Shown here piece after piece: positions 25,376 to 33,992 of a stretch of 64,000 bases of DNA. The DNA lies in assembly GCF_035920365.1 (NCBI RefSeq), contig NZ_CP109150.1:3720001-3784000 (forward strand), written 5' to 3'. The notes beneath the pieces were generated by a model. The model was not told the DNA's origin, made no database searches, and worked only from the letters and a program-made list of their open reading frames with translations. This stretch comes from Micromonospora sp. NBC_01740. GTDB taxonomy: Bacteria; Actinomycetota; Actinomycetes; Mycobacteriales; Micromonosporaceae. How positions within the stretch are numbered: position 1 is the first letter of the stretch; each line of letters opens with the position of its first letter. Made by a program: the position numbers and the translations under genes.

Positions 25376-25389
25376 TGGGAGCGCTCCCA
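25376..25389. promoter_or_regulatory. CebR-type operator upstream of GH9 cellulase
   Basis: TGGGAGCGCTCCCA is a perfect 14-base palindrome identical to the CebR box that represses cellulose-utilisation genes in Streptomyces until cellobiose binds the LacI-family regulator CebR. It lies 49 bases upstream of the GH9 start. A 13/14 match occurs before the GH6 cellulase (41734-41747). Confidence 0.88.
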
Positions 25390-25554
25390 GACCCTGTCGA
25401 TGGTTCCAGTGCCGCCGGCACCCTGTCAATCGATCCGGCTGGATGGCGTGGACCCGCCCGACGGGCCCCCGGGACAGTGAGATTCACCGCGCGACGCGCC
25501 GAGGTCCTGATCTCCTAGAGACAACTGAGCCCTCCGCCTGGCAGGCTGCCACCC

Positions 25555-26280
25555 ATGACCCTGAAGCTGCGCTCCGTGGGAACGAGCGACCGTGGGCTGA
25601 TCCGCAGCGGAAACCAGGACGCCCTGCACGCCGGCACCTGGCTCGTCGCCGTCGCCGACGGCATGGGCGGGATGGCGGCTGGCGACCTGGCCAGCGCGAT
25701 CGCCATCGACGCGGTCGCTCCGCTGGACGTGGAGACCCCGGAGCACGCGCTGGTAGCCGCACTGCAGAGCGGCATCCAGCTCGCCACCGAGCGGATCCAC
25801 CAGGCGGTCGCCGAGGATCCGGAACGCCAGGGCATGGGCACCACGCTGACCGCCCTGCTCTTCGCCCGGACGGGCAGCTGCCTGGCCCTCGCCCACGTCG
25901 GCGACTCCCGCGCCTACCTGTTCCGCGAAGGCGTGCTCAAGCAGATCACCCGGGACGACACGTTCGTGCAGATGCTCGTCGACCAGGGGGTGATCACCGC
26001 CGACCAGGCCAGCAGCCACCCACGCCGGGCCGTGGTCACCCAGGCGTTGCAGGGCGAGGAGGTCTCCCCCTCGTACGCGACGATGGTGCCGTGGGCCGGG
26101 GACCGCTGGCTGCTGTGCAGCGACGGGCTGTCCAACGTCGTGCGCCCGGACACCCTCGCCGAGGTGCTCGCCGAGCACCCCGACCGCGCGGACTGCGCCC
26201 GCCGGTTGATCGACCTGGCGCTGCGCGCCGGCGGGCCGGACAACGTCACGGTGGTCGTCGCCGACGTCGTGCAGGAGTGA
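25555..26280 (+). CDS. PP2C-family serine/threonine protein phosphatase
   Basis: This 241-residue cytoplasmic metal-dependent phosphatase shows the PP2C blocks in order: SDRGLIRSGNQDAL (metal Asp region), VADGMGGMAAGDLAS, GMGTTLTALLF, LAHVGDSRAYLF, LLCSDGLSN and GGPDNVTVVVAD. No membrane segment is present, unlike PstP of the cell-division cluster. It probably reverses Ser/Thr kinase phosphorylation. It stands alone, divergent from the cellulase and convergent with hrpB. Confidence 0.92.
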   Translation: MTLKLRSVGTSDRGLIRSGNQDALHAGTWLVAVADGMGGMAAGDLASAIAIDAVAPLDVETPEHALVAALQSGIQLATERIHQAVAEDPERQGMGTTLTALLFARTGSCLALAHVGDSRAYLFREGVLKQITRDDTFVQMLVDQGVITADQASSHPRRAVVTQALQGEEVSPSYATMVPWAGDRWLLCSDGLSNVVRPDTLAEVLAEHPDRADCARRLIDLALRAGGPDNVTVVVADVVQE

Positions 26281-26343
26281 GCGAGCGTCGCGAGCGAACC
26301 AGCCGGTTCAGCGCTCTGGAGCCTCGTGACGACATGAGCCCGT

Positions 26344-28965
26344 TCAGCGCCGGCGCGGGGTGGCGTGCCGGGTGGGCGGGGCCGTGGTCGGGTCCTCCGG
26401 CCACGGGTGGCGCGGGTAGCGCCCGCGCAGCTCCCCGCGTACCTGCGGATAGCCGGTGCGCCAGAAGGAGGCCAGGTCGGCGGTGACCGCCACCGGCCGC
26501 CCGGCCGGCGAGAGCAGGTGCAGCAGCACCGGCACCCGGCCGTCGGCGATGCGCGGCGCGTCCCGCCAGCCGAAGGTCTCCTGAAGCTTCACCGCGAGCA
26601 CCGGCGCCGCCGGGTCGGCGTAGTCGAGCCGGATCCGCGATCCGCTCGGCACCGCGATCCGCTCGGGCGCCACCTCGTCCAGCCGCGCCGCCAGCGCCCA
26701 CGGCAGCAGCCGGCGCAGCGCCCCGGCCACGTCGAGGCGGGCCAGATCGGCGCGGCGGCGGGCGCGGGCCAGCTCCGGGCCCAGCCAGGCGGGCGCGTCG
26801 GCGAGCAGCGCCTCGTCGCCCACGTCGGGCCAGTCGCCGCCGAGCGACTGCCGACAGAACGCCAGCCGCTCGCGCAGCGCCCGCGCCGCCGGGGTCCAGG
26901 TCAGCAGACCGAGGCCGGTACGACGCAGGCCGGTCAGCAGGGCCCCCGCCACCTCCGCCGGGTCGGGCCGGGCGATCGGCCGCTCGACCAGCTCGATCGC
27001 GCCCAGCCGCAGCACCTCCCGGGCCACCACGTCCTCGCCGGCCCAGCCGACCTCCCGCTCGGTGCGCAGCAGCGGCCCGCCCGCCTCCCGGGCGGTCGCC
27101 TCGTCGAGCGGGGTGGCCAGCCGCACCCGGGCGGTCGGCGCGCCGGGGGAGCGGTCCGCCACCGCGACCGCCAGCCAGTCGGCGCCGGCCAGCCCCGACC
27201 CGGGCGACAGCTCCGCCGCGGTCCCGCCGCTCATCAGGTACGCCGAGCCGCCCGGCCGCCGCACCCGGGCCAGCCGCTCCGGGTGGGCCAGCCCGACCAG
27301 CAGCCCGGCGGCCAGGTCGTCGGTCAACCGGCCCGCGTCGCCGGCCCGTGCGGGGTCGCCGGCTGACCTCGCCCGGCCGGGGCCTCCCGCCGTTGCGTCA
27401 GAAGCAAGGGGCGGGCGGCCCCGGTCAGGCCGTCGCGACTGCGCGTCGGGCAGGGCGGCGCGCAGTCGGCGTACCTCCGAACGCCAGCGGGCGGTGGCGC
27501 CCGGGTCCGCGCCCGCGCGTAGCCGGCGCCACGCGGCGGTCAGGTCGTCGCCCGGCCCGGCGGCGGTGTCCTCGGCGAGCAGCGCCACGACCTCCGCCGC
27601 CCGGTCCGCCCCCACCCGGGCGGCCCCGTCGAGCAGCGCCCGGGCCAGCCGGGGATGCGCCCCGACCGCGGCGATCGCCCGGCCCCGGTCGGTTATCCGC
27701 CCGTCGGCGTCGAGCGCGCCGAGGGTGGTGAGGGTGTCGCGGGCCACCGTCATCGACGCCGCCGGGGGCGGGTCGGGCAGGGCCAGCCCGGCGCCGTCCG
27801 GCGAACCCCAGGCGGCCAGCTCCAGGGCGAAGCCGGTCAGGTCGGCGGTCGCTATCTCCGGCTCCGGCTGCGCGGCCAGCCGCTCGTGGGTCGCCGCCGA
27901 CCAGCAGCGGTAGACGTGCCCGGGCGCCTCCCGGCCCGCGCGGCCGGCCCGCTGGGTGGCCGCCGCCCGGGACACGCCGACGGTGACCAGGGCGCCCAGG
28001 CCCCGGGCCAGGTCCATCCGGGCGACCCGGGACAGCCCGGCGTCCACCACCACCCGGACGCCCGGCACGGTCAGGCTGCTCTCCGCCACCGCCGTCGCCA
28101 GCACCACCCGCCGCCGGTCGGCCGGGCGCAGCGCCGCGTCCTGGTCGGCGCCGCGCTGCCGGCCGTGCAGCGGCAGGACGGCGACCGCGTCGCGCAGGTC
28201 GGCCAGCCGGCCCGCGACGGCACCGATCTCGCCGGCACCGGGCAGGAAGACCAGCACGTCACCGTCGCACTCGCGCAGGGCCCGGCGCACCGTCGCCGCG
28301 ACGTGGTCGAGCAGGCCCCGGTCGACCGGGCCGGCCCCCGGCGCGGCCACCGGCCGGGGCGGCGGCGCCCAGATCCGGGTCACCGGGTGCAGGGCCGAGG
28401 ACGCCCGGACGATCGGCGCGGGAGCGCCACCGCCGCCGAGCAGCGCGGCGAAGCGGTCCGCCTCGGGGGTGGCCGACATCGCCAGCAGCCAGAGGTCGGG
28501 GCGCAGCGCGGCCCGGGCCTCCACCGCGAACGCGAGCGCGAGGTCGGCGTCGAGCTGCCGCTCGTGGCACTCGTCGAGCAGCACGGCGCCGGTGCCGGCC
28601 AGCTCGGGATCGCGGTGCAGCCGCCGCACCAGCAGCCCGGTGGTGACCACCTCGACGCGGGTCCGCGGTCCGCTGCGGCGCTCGCCGCGCACCGCGTACC
28701 CGATCCGCTCGCCGAGCGGTTCGCCGAGCAGCGCGGCCATCCGGCGGGCCGCCGCGCGGGCCGCCACCCGGCGCGGCTGGGCGACCAGCACGCGACCGGG
28801 GACCTCGTCGGCCACGGCCAGCGGGGCGAGGGTCGTCTTGCCGGTGCCGGGCGGGGCGACCAGCACCCCGGCGCCGGCGCCGCGCAGCGCCGCGACCAGC
28901 TCCGGCAGCACCGGGCGTACGGGCAGGTCGAGGGGTACGTCCGAGAGCACGGCCCAGTCTCGCAC
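26344..28965 (-). CDS. hrpB: ATP-dependent helicase HrpB
   Basis: This 873-residue DEAH-type helicase has Walker A APPGTGKTT (37-45), DECH (131-134), MSATPEADRFAALL (motif III region), the second RecA domain (AESSLTVPGVRVVVDAGLSR, QRAGRAGRE) and the HrpB C-terminal domain (SGSRIRLDYADPAAPVLAVKLQETFGW). Bacterial HrpB has an unclear RNA-related role. The start is GTG 28965. Odd point: a 48-base palindromic element (27377-27424) sits in frame at about residues 514-530, in the linker before the C-terminal domain, and adds a low-complexity insert. Confidence 0.92.
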   Translation of the reverse strand: MRDWAVLSDVPLDLPVRPVLPELVAALRGAGAGVLVAPPGTGKTTLAPLAVADEVPGRVLVAQPRRVAARAAARRMAALLGEPLGERIGYAVRGERRSGPRTRVEVVTTGLLVRRLHRDPELAGTGAVLLDECHERQLDADLALAFAVEARAALRPDLWLLAMSATPEADRFAALLGGGGAPAPIVRASSALHPVTRIWAPPPRPVAAPGAGPVDRGLLDHVAATVRRALRECDGDVLVFLPGAGEIGAVAGRLADLRDAVAVLPLHGRQRGADQDAALRPADRRRVVLATAVAESSLTVPGVRVVVDAGLSRVARMDLARGLGALVTVGVSRAAATQRAGRAGREAPGHVYRCWSAATHERLAAQPEPEIATADLTGFALELAAWGSPDGAGLALPDPPPAASMTVARDTLTTLGALDADGRITDRGRAIAAVGAHPRLARALLDGAARVGADRAAEVVALLAEDTAAGPGDDLTAAWRRLRAGADPGATARWRSEVRRLRAALPDAQSRRPDRGRPPLASDATAGGPGRARSAGDPARAGDAGRLTDDLAAGLLVGLAHPERLARVRRPGGSAYLMSGGTAAELSPGSGLAGADWLAVAVADRSPGAPTARVRLATPLDEATAREAGGPLLRTEREVGWAGEDVVAREVLRLGAIELVERPIARPDPAEVAGALLTGLRRTGLGLLTWTPAARALRERLAFCRQSLGGDWPDVGDEALLADAPAWLGPELARARRRADLARLDVAGALRRLLPWALAARLDEVAPERIAVPSGSRIRLDYADPAAPVLAVKLQETFGWRDAPRIADGRVPVLLHLLSPAGRPVAVTADLASFWRTGYPQVRGELRGRYPRHPWPEDPTTAPPTRHATPRRR
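27377..27424. repeat. REP-like palindromic element inside hrpB
   Basis: Nested arms CCGGGGCC (27377-27384), CCCGCC (27386-27391) and TTGC (27393-27396) pair with GCAA (27404-27407), GGCGGG (27410-27415) and GGCCCCGG (27417-27424). The central loop is GTCAGAA, flanked by single unpaired bases. Its structure is unlike the surrounding coding DNA, and it is translated in frame as a 16-residue insert. It fits a small dispersed palindrome rather than gene-specific sequence. Confidence 0.65.
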
Positions 28966-28980
28966 CGCCCGGGGAGAGGC

Positions 28981-29181
28981 TCAGCCGGGGCGTACCCCGT
29001 CGACGCCGGTGACGAAGGCGCGCCAGGCCGACGCCGGGAAGGCCAGCACGGGGCCGGGCCGGTCCTTGCTGTCCCGGACGGCGATCCGGTCCCCGGCGGC
29101 GGCGACCTCCACGCAGTTGCCGTTGCCCACGCTGCGGCTGCTGGTGCGCCACTGGGCGCGGGTCAGGTCGAGCGCGCTCAT
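28981..29181 (-). CDS. DUF397 protein, second regulator pair
   Basis: This 66-residue DUF397 protein has WRTSSRSVGNGNCVEVAA, RIAVRDSKDRPGPVLAF and WRAFVTGV in the normal order. It lies 39 bases downstream of its Scr1-type regulator (29221-30063) on the same strand, and 15 bases before hrpB's start, so all three could be co-transcribed. ATG 29181 (MSALDLTRAQW) fits family starts better than the longer frame from 29217. Confidence 0.9.
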   Translation of the reverse strand: MSALDLTRAQWRTSSRSVGNGNCVEVAAAGDRIAVRDSKDRPGPVLAFPASAWRAFVTGVDGVRPG

Positions 29182-29220
29182 CGCGGTACCCCCGTCTGTG
29201 CCGGCGCGCCGCGTCAACGG

Positions 29221-30063
29221 TCACGCAAAGTGACGAGAAGCTTCCGTCAGGCGGGTCAGGGACGCCTCCGGACCGAGTGCCATCCGGCACATCTCCTCGT
29301 GCACAAGGCTATACCCGCGCACCTGTCCGGCCTCCTCCAGAGCCAGCCCCATCGTGAGGTTTTCCAGGTAAACCACGGCCGCGTCGGCGGTGTCGGCGAA
29401 CGTCAGCACGACGTACGGCGCGTTCATCGCCGGATGCCCGCCGGCGGAGAACGGAAGTACCTGGAGGGTCACGTTCGGTAGTTGAGAGACCTTCGCGAGG
29501 TGGGCCATCTGGTCGGCCATCACGGCGTTGCCGCCGACCGGGCGGCAGAGCACCGCCTCGTTGAGCACCACGGACAGCTCGACCGGATTGTCGCGGTGCA
29601 GCACGTTCTGCCGATGCAGCCGCGCGGCGACCTTGCGCTCGATCCCGTCCTCGCCCGCGGTGCGCCGGAAGACCTCCCGCGCGTACGCCTCGGTCTGCAA
29701 CAGCCCGGGCACCGCCTCGACCTCGTATGTGCGCAGGCTCGCCGCCTCCGCCTCCAGCCCGACGTAGAACTCGAACCACTCCGGCAGGACGTCGCTGTAC
29801 TTCTGCCACCAGCCGCGCTGCTGCGCCCCGCGGGCGATCTCGATGAGCGCCTCGGCGTCGGCCCCGGTCACCTCGTACAGCGCCAGGGCGGCCCGGACGT
29901 CGCGCGGCTTGATGCCGATCTGGGCGTTCTCGATGCGGGAGAGGTTGCTCTTGGACATGTCCAGTTGCCGGGCGGCGACGTCCAGGGTCATGCCCGCGCG
30001 CTCGCGCAACTGGCGGAGTTCCCGGGCGATACGGCGGCGGCGGACGGTGGGGCTCGCGGTCAC
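29221..30063 (-). CDS. Scr1-type XRE regulator with DUF5753 domain
   Basis: This 280-residue regulator has an XRE helix-turn-helix at about 15-70 (LRQLRERAGMTLDVAARQLDMSKSNLSRIENAQIGIKPRDV). The DUF5753 sensor-like domain (95-275) includes YVGLEAEAASLRTYEVEAVPGLLQTEAYAREVF. With the DUF397 gene it forms the second such pair of this window. The GTG at 30063 is directly abutted by GGAGG with no spacer, so initiation there would be unusual, although the N-terminus matches relatives. An inverted repeat (30112-30135) upstream is a likely autoregulatory site. Confidence 0.9.
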   Translation of the reverse strand: MTASPTVRRRRIARELRQLRERAGMTLDVAARQLDMSKSNLSRIENAQIGIKPRDVRAALALYEVTGADAEALIEIARGAQQRGWWQKYSDVLPEWFEFYVGLEAEAASLRTYEVEAVPGLLQTEAYAREVFRRTAGEDGIERKVAARLHRQNVLHRDNPVELSVVLNEAVLCRPVGGNAVMADQMAHLAKVSQLPNVTLQVLPFSAGGHPAMNAPYVVLTFADTADAAVVYLENLTMGLALEEAGQVRGYSLVHEEMCRMALGPEASLTRLTEASRHFA

Positions 30064-30111
30064 CCTCCGAGTCTGTCACGGCAAGATCCGCAGGTGGGGC
30101 CAGCACGGAGT

Positions 30112-30135
30112 GCAACTTCCATAAACGGGAGTTGC
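30112..30135. promoter_or_regulatory. Inverted repeat GCAACTTCC...GGGAGTTGC
   Basis: Arms GCAACTTCC (30112-30120) and GGGAGTTGC (30127-30135) pair at 8 of 9 positions around ATAAAC. It lies 49 bases upstream of the Scr1-type regulator start and 70 bases before the divergent GPP34 gene. AGTTGC also occurs upstream of the first regulator pair (10243-10248). Confidence 0.45.
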
Positions 30136-30204
30136 GTTGCAGTCACGGCCGGTGCATCCTTGCCCGGTTGCGATCACTGTGGACAACCCGTGCGGGAGGA
30201 CCGG

Positions 30205-30831
30205 TTGCTCATCGCCGACGAGTTCTTCCTGATCACCCACAACGACAGTCGGGGCAAGGCGAAGCTGCACCCGACGGCGACCGGTCTCGGCCTCGCCGCA
30301 GGGCTGCTCGGTGAACTGGTCCTACGTGGACACGCCACCGTCTCCGCCGGGCTCGTCACGGTGCTCGACCGTCGCCCGCCGGCGGACGCGCTGGCGCACA
30401 CCGTGCTGGACCAGCTGGTCGGTGAGACGCAGCAGCATCCGGTGCGTACCTGGCTGAGCTTCCTGGCGCAGACCGCCACCACCTCGGTGGGCGAGCGGCT
30501 GGTCAGAGCGGGGGTGCTGCGCCGGCAGGAGACCCGGCGGCTGCTGCGCACCACCGTCAGCTACCTGCCGATCGACCTCAACGCGGTGGCCTGGCCGGCC
30601 ACCCGGCTGCGCGCCCTGCTCGACCGGCCGGAACCGCCGAGCGTGCCCGACGGGACGCTGCTGGGTCTGGTCGTCGCCGCCGGGCTGAGCCGCGAGGTGC
30701 TGTGGAGCGCCAGCCCCCGGGCACACCACCGGCTGGGCGTGCTCATCCCGGCGCTGCCCCCGCCACTGCGGGAACTCGTGGCGCACACCGAGGCCGCCGT
30801 CGGCGCCGCCGTGCTGCGCGGCGTCGGCTGA
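30205..30831 (+). CDS. GPP34/GOLPH3-like protein
   Basis: This 208-residue protein of the GPP34 family is related to eukaryotic GOLPH3, which binds phosphatidylinositol-4-phosphate. The start is TTG 30205, giving MLIADEFFLITHNDSRGKAKLHPTATGLGLAAGLL, the typical N-terminus. GGGAGG lies 5 bases upstream, which is why I prefer it to GTG 30190. The remainder is helical (VLRGHATVSAGLVTVLDR; WLSFLAQTATTSVGERLVRAGVLRRQETR). Actinobacteria carry several copies; the function is unclear and probably membrane-peripheral. Confidence 0.85.
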   Translation: MLIADEFFLITHNDSRGKAKLHPTATGLGLAAGLLGELVLRGHATVSAGLVTVLDRRPPADALAHTVLDQLVGETQQHPVRTWLSFLAQTATTSVGERLVRAGVLRRQETRRLLRTTVSYLPIDLNAVAWPATRLRALLDRPEPPSVPDGTLLGLVVAAGLSREVLWSASPRAHHRLGVLIPALPPPLRELVAHTEAAVGAAVLRGVG

Positions 30832-30871
30832 CGCCCTCCACCCCTCCCTCCCCTCGAACCGGAGTCCGCGT

Positions 30872-32401
30872 ATGTCGACACCAACGCTCGACCGACCGAG
30901 CAACGTCTCCGAGGCCCTGGCCCGCGGCCGGCTCGGTGTGCCGTCGGTGATCTTCTTCGTCCTCTCCGCCGCCGCCCCGCTGACCGTCGTGGCCGGCGTC
31001 GTCACCACCGGCTACGGGGTCGTCGGGGTGCTCGGCATCCCGCTGGCCTTCCTGACGGTGGCCGCGGTGCTCGCCCTCTTCTCCATCGGATACGTGGCGA
31101 TGGCCCGGCGGATGGCCAACGCCGGCGCGTTCTACGCCTACGTCGCCCGCGGGCTGGGCCGACCGGCCGGCGTCGGCGCCGCCTGGGTGGCGCTGATCGC
31201 GTACAACGCCCTCCAGGTGGGGCTCTACGGCACCATCGGCGCCGCCGCGGAACCGGTGCTGGGCCGCCTGTTCGGGGTGGCCCCGGCGTGGTGGGTGGTG
31301 GCGCTGGTCGCCTGGGCGACGGTCGGCGTGCTCGGTCTGCTCCGCATCGACCTGAACGGCCTGGTGCTCGCGGCGCTGCTGGTCGCCGAGATGGTGGTGA
31401 TCGTGGTCTTCGACCTCGGGCAGCTGACCCACCCGGCCGGCGGCGACGTCAGCTTCGCCGCACTGTCACCGGAGAACCTCGTCGTGCCCGGCGCCGGCGC
31501 GGTGCTGGTGCTGGCCATCCTGGGCTTCGTGGGCTTCGAGTCCGCCGTGGTGTTCAGCGAGGAGAGCAAGGACCCGCGGCGGACGGTGCGGTTGGCCACC
31601 TATCTCTCCATCGCCATCATCGCGGGGATCTACGCGCTGTCGTCGTGGAGCATGACCGTCGCCGTCGGGCCGGACCGGATCGCCGCCGAGGCTGGCGAGC
31701 AGAGCATCGGACTCATCTTCAACCTGGCCGAGGCGCACCTCGGGGGCACCGCCGTCACCATCGGTCAGGCGCTCTTCCTGACCTCGGTGCTCGCCGCGAT
31801 GATCTCCTTCCACAACACCACCGCCCGGTACACGTTCGCGCTCGGCCGGGAGCGGGTGCTGCCGGCCGTGTTCGGGCAGACCTCGCCGCGCACCGGCTCG
31901 CCCCGGGCCGCCTCCCTCGCGCAGAGCGCGCTCGGCCTCGTGGTGATCCTGCTCTACGCCCTCAACGGCTGGGACCCGGTGGTGCAGCTGTTCTACTGGG
32001 TCGGCACCGCCGGCGGCTTCGGGGTGCTGCTGCTGATCGCCACCACCTCGGTCGCGGTGATCGCCTTCTTCGCCCGCAACGGAGTCAACGAGACGCTGTG
32101 GCGGCGCGCGGTCGCCCCCGGACTCGCCGCCGTGGCCCTGGCCGTGATCGTCCTGCTTGCGGTGGTCAACTTCGCCGACCTGCTCGGGGTGGCCCCGGAC
32201 TCGCCCCTGCGCTGGGCGGTCCCGGCGGTCTACCCGGTCGCCGCGCTGCTCGGCCTGCTGTGGGCGCTGGTGCTGCGCGGCAGCCGCCCCGACACGTACG
32301 CCCGGATCGGTCTGGGCGCGGAGAGCGTGGCGGTGACGGCGCCGCCGCCGGCCGGGCACCTCGGCGGGCCCGTCCCGAGCGGGACGGCGGCGCGGCGGTG
32401 A
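30872..32401 (+). CDS. APC-family amino acid permease
   Basis: This 509-residue transporter has about 12-14 membrane helices and the amino acid-polyamine-organocation fold. The N-terminal motif VIFFVLSAAAPLTVVAGVV and the FSIGYVAMARRMANAGAFYAYVARGLGR stretch (helices 2-3) are family hallmarks; FVGFESAVVFSEESKDPRRTVRLA is the conserved helix 6 region. Substrate unknown, probably an amino acid or amine. Its stop overlaps the start of the GNAT gene by 4 bases (GTGA), indicating translational coupling. Confidence 0.9.
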   Translation: MSTPTLDRPSNVSEALARGRLGVPSVIFFVLSAAAPLTVVAGVVTTGYGVVGVLGIPLAFLTVAAVLALFSIGYVAMARRMANAGAFYAYVARGLGRPAGVGAAWVALIAYNALQVGLYGTIGAAAEPVLGRLFGVAPAWWVVALVAWATVGVLGLLRIDLNGLVLAALLVAEMVVIVVFDLGQLTHPAGGDVSFAALSPENLVVPGAGAVLVLAILGFVGFESAVVFSEESKDPRRTVRLATYLSIAIIAGIYALSSWSMTVAVGPDRIAAEAGEQSIGLIFNLAEAHLGGTAVTIGQALFLTSVLAAMISFHNTTARYTFALGRERVLPAVFGQTSPRTGSPRAASLAQSALGLVVILLYALNGWDPVVQLFYWVGTAGGFGVLLLIATTSVAVIAFFARNGVNETLWRRAVAPGLAAVALAVIVLLAVVNFADLLGVAPDSPLRWAVPAVYPVAALLGLLWALVLRGSRPDTYARIGLGAESVAVTAPPPAGHLGGPVPSGTAARR

Positions 32402-33015
32402 GCGAGGTACGCATCGAGCGGCTCGGGCCGCGGGAGACGTCGCTGGTGGCCGGCCGGATCGCCGAGGCGTTCATGGCCCTCGACGCGCCCCGTTGGCTGG
32501 TGCCCGACGCCGCGCGGCGGCAGTCCGTGCTGGCCGGCAACTTCGCGATCCTGGTGGACCACGCGATGCGGTACGGCCTCGTCCACGCGACCGCGGACCG
32601 GGCGGGGGTCGCGGTCTGGTTCCCCTCGGTGGGCGACCCGGCCCCGCCGCCGGAGGACTACGACGCCCGGCTGGCCGCGGCCTGCGGGGAGTGGACCGAC
32701 CGGTTCGCCCACCTGGACAAGCTCTTCGAGGCCCACCACCCGCACCCCGACCACCACCACCTGGCGTTCCTCGCCGTCGCACCGGACCGGCAGGGACAGG
32801 GGCTGGGCAGCGCGCTGCTGCGGCACCACCACGCCGTCCTCGACGCCGAGGGGGTGCCCGGTTACCTGGAGGCGGCCAGCGAGACCGGCCGCGACCTGTA
32901 CGCGCGGCACGGCTACCAGGTCGCCGAGCCCTTCCACCTGCCCGACGGCACGCCGTTCTGGCCGATGTGGCGGGAGCCCAGCCGCGCGGCGACGGCGGCC
33001 GGGCAGCCCGCCTGA
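32398..33015 (+). CDS. GNAT-family acetyltransferase coupled to APC permease
   Basis: This 205-residue protein is a GNAT acyltransferase. The acetyl-CoA motif AVAPDRQGQGLGSALLRHHHAVLDA gives the Q-x-x-G-x-G loop, and YLEAASETGRDLYARHGYQ is the C-terminal motif. The extended mid-section with WFPSVGDPAPPPEDYDARLAAA is seen in actinobacterial GNAT members. GTG 32398 overlaps the permease TGA, so the two are made together. An inferred role is to acetylate the permease's amine or amino-acid substrate. Confidence 0.87.
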   Translation: MSEVRIERLGPRETSLVAGRIAEAFMALDAPRWLVPDAARRQSVLAGNFAILVDHAMRYGLVHATADRAGVAVWFPSVGDPAPPPEDYDARLAAACGEWTDRFAHLDKLFEAHHPHPDHHHLAFLAVAPDRQGQGLGSALLRHHHAVLDAEGVPGYLEAASETGRDLYARHGYQVAEPFHLPDGTPFWPMWREPSRAATAAGQPA

Positions 33016-33047
33016 ACGACGGCGCCCGGTGCCACCAGCCCGAGCGG

Positions 33048-33090
33048 CGACGCCCGGGTCACCCCCCGCGAGAGGGTGACCCGGGCGTCG
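33048..33090. terminator. 17-bp bidirectional terminator hairpin
   Basis: CGACGCCCGGGTCACCC (33048-33064) and GGGTGACCCGGGCGTCG (33074-33090) are perfect 17-base arms with a 9-base loop. It lies between the convergent GNAT (stop 33015) and sigma factor (stop 33165) genes. Confidence 0.85.
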
Positions 33091-33164
33091 TGCCGCCGTG
33101 GCGAGGCACCCGCCCCGGACACGACGATGGCCGGGCCCGCCGGCCCGGCCATCGCCCACCACCC

Positions 33165-33992
33165 CTAGTACGTGCCGTCGAGCTGCCCCCGCAGCTTGGT
33201 CAGCGCGCGGGCCAGCAGCCGGGACACGTGCATCTGCGAGACGCCGATCTGATCGGCGATCTGCGACTGCGTCAGGTTGCCGTAGAACCGCAGCGTGAGG
33301 ATCTTCTGCTCCCGCTCGTCGAGCGTGGCCAGCGCCGGGCCGAGGGCGACCCGCAGCTCGGCCAGCTCGAACTCGCCGTCCACTCCGCCGAGCATGTCGC
33401 CCAGCTCGGTCGCGCGGTCGCCGTCGCCGGTCGGGGTCGAGAGCGAGACCGCGTTGTAGGCGCGGGCGCCCTCCAGGCCCTCCAGCACCTCTTCCTCGGT
33501 GAGCTTGAGGTGGGCGGCGATGTCGGCCACCGTGGGCGAACGGCCCAGGGTCTGCAACAGCGAGCTGTTGGCGTCGGAGATGGCCAGCCGCAGCTCCTGG
33601 AGCCGGCGGGGGACCCGGATGTCCCAGGTGCGGTCGCGGAAGTGCCGCTTGAGCTCCCCGATGATGGTGGGGATCGCGTAGCCGGCGAAGTCGACGCCGC
33701 GGGACGGGTCGAACTTGTCGATCGCCTTGATCAGGCCGACCGCGGCGGTCTGGGCCAGGTCGTCGGTGGGCTCGCCCCGGCCGCTGTAGCGGTGCGCGAG
33801 GTGGTTGGCGAGCGGCAGCCAGGCCTCGATCGCCTTGTCGCGCAGGGCGGCGCGGGACGGGTGGCCGGCCGGCAGCGCGGCCATCGCGTTGAGCAGGTCC
33901 GCGGCGCTGTCGGTGAGCGCACGCGGGTCGAGCTTCTGGGCGGTGCTCGGCGCTGTCGTGGCCGCCGGCTCGCTGATCGTTGGCGCGGTCAT
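33165..33992 (-). CDS. SigB/SigF-type RNA polymerase sigma factor
   Basis: This 275-residue group 3 sigma factor has region 2 at about 62-130 (LANHLAHRYSGRGEPTDDLAQTAAVGLIKAIDKFDPSRGVDFAGYAIPTIIGELKRHFRDRTW), region 3 at 140-200 and region 4 at about 222-268 (LDEREQKILTLRFYGNLTQSQIADQIGVSQMHVSRLLARAL). RFYGNLTQSQIADQIGVSQMHVSR is typical of the SigB/F/G stress and sporulation subfamily. ATG 33992 has GGGAGG 7 bases upstream. Such factors are normally held by an anti-sigma kinase; no such gene is adjacent. Its promoter region is AT-rich and has a palindrome (34106-34120). Confidence 0.92.
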   Translation of the reverse strand: MTAPTISEPAATTAPSTAQKLDPRALTDSAADLLNAMAALPAGHPSRAALRDKAIEAWLPLANHLAHRYSGRGEPTDDLAQTAAVGLIKAIDKFDPSRGVDFAGYAIPTIIGELKRHFRDRTWDIRVPRRLQELRLAISDANSSLLQTLGRSPTVADIAAHLKLTEEEVLEGLEGARAYNAVSLSTPTGDGDRATELGDMLGGVDGEFELAELRVALGPALATLDEREQKILTLRFYGNLTQSQIADQIGVSQMHVSRLLARALTKLRGQLDGTY

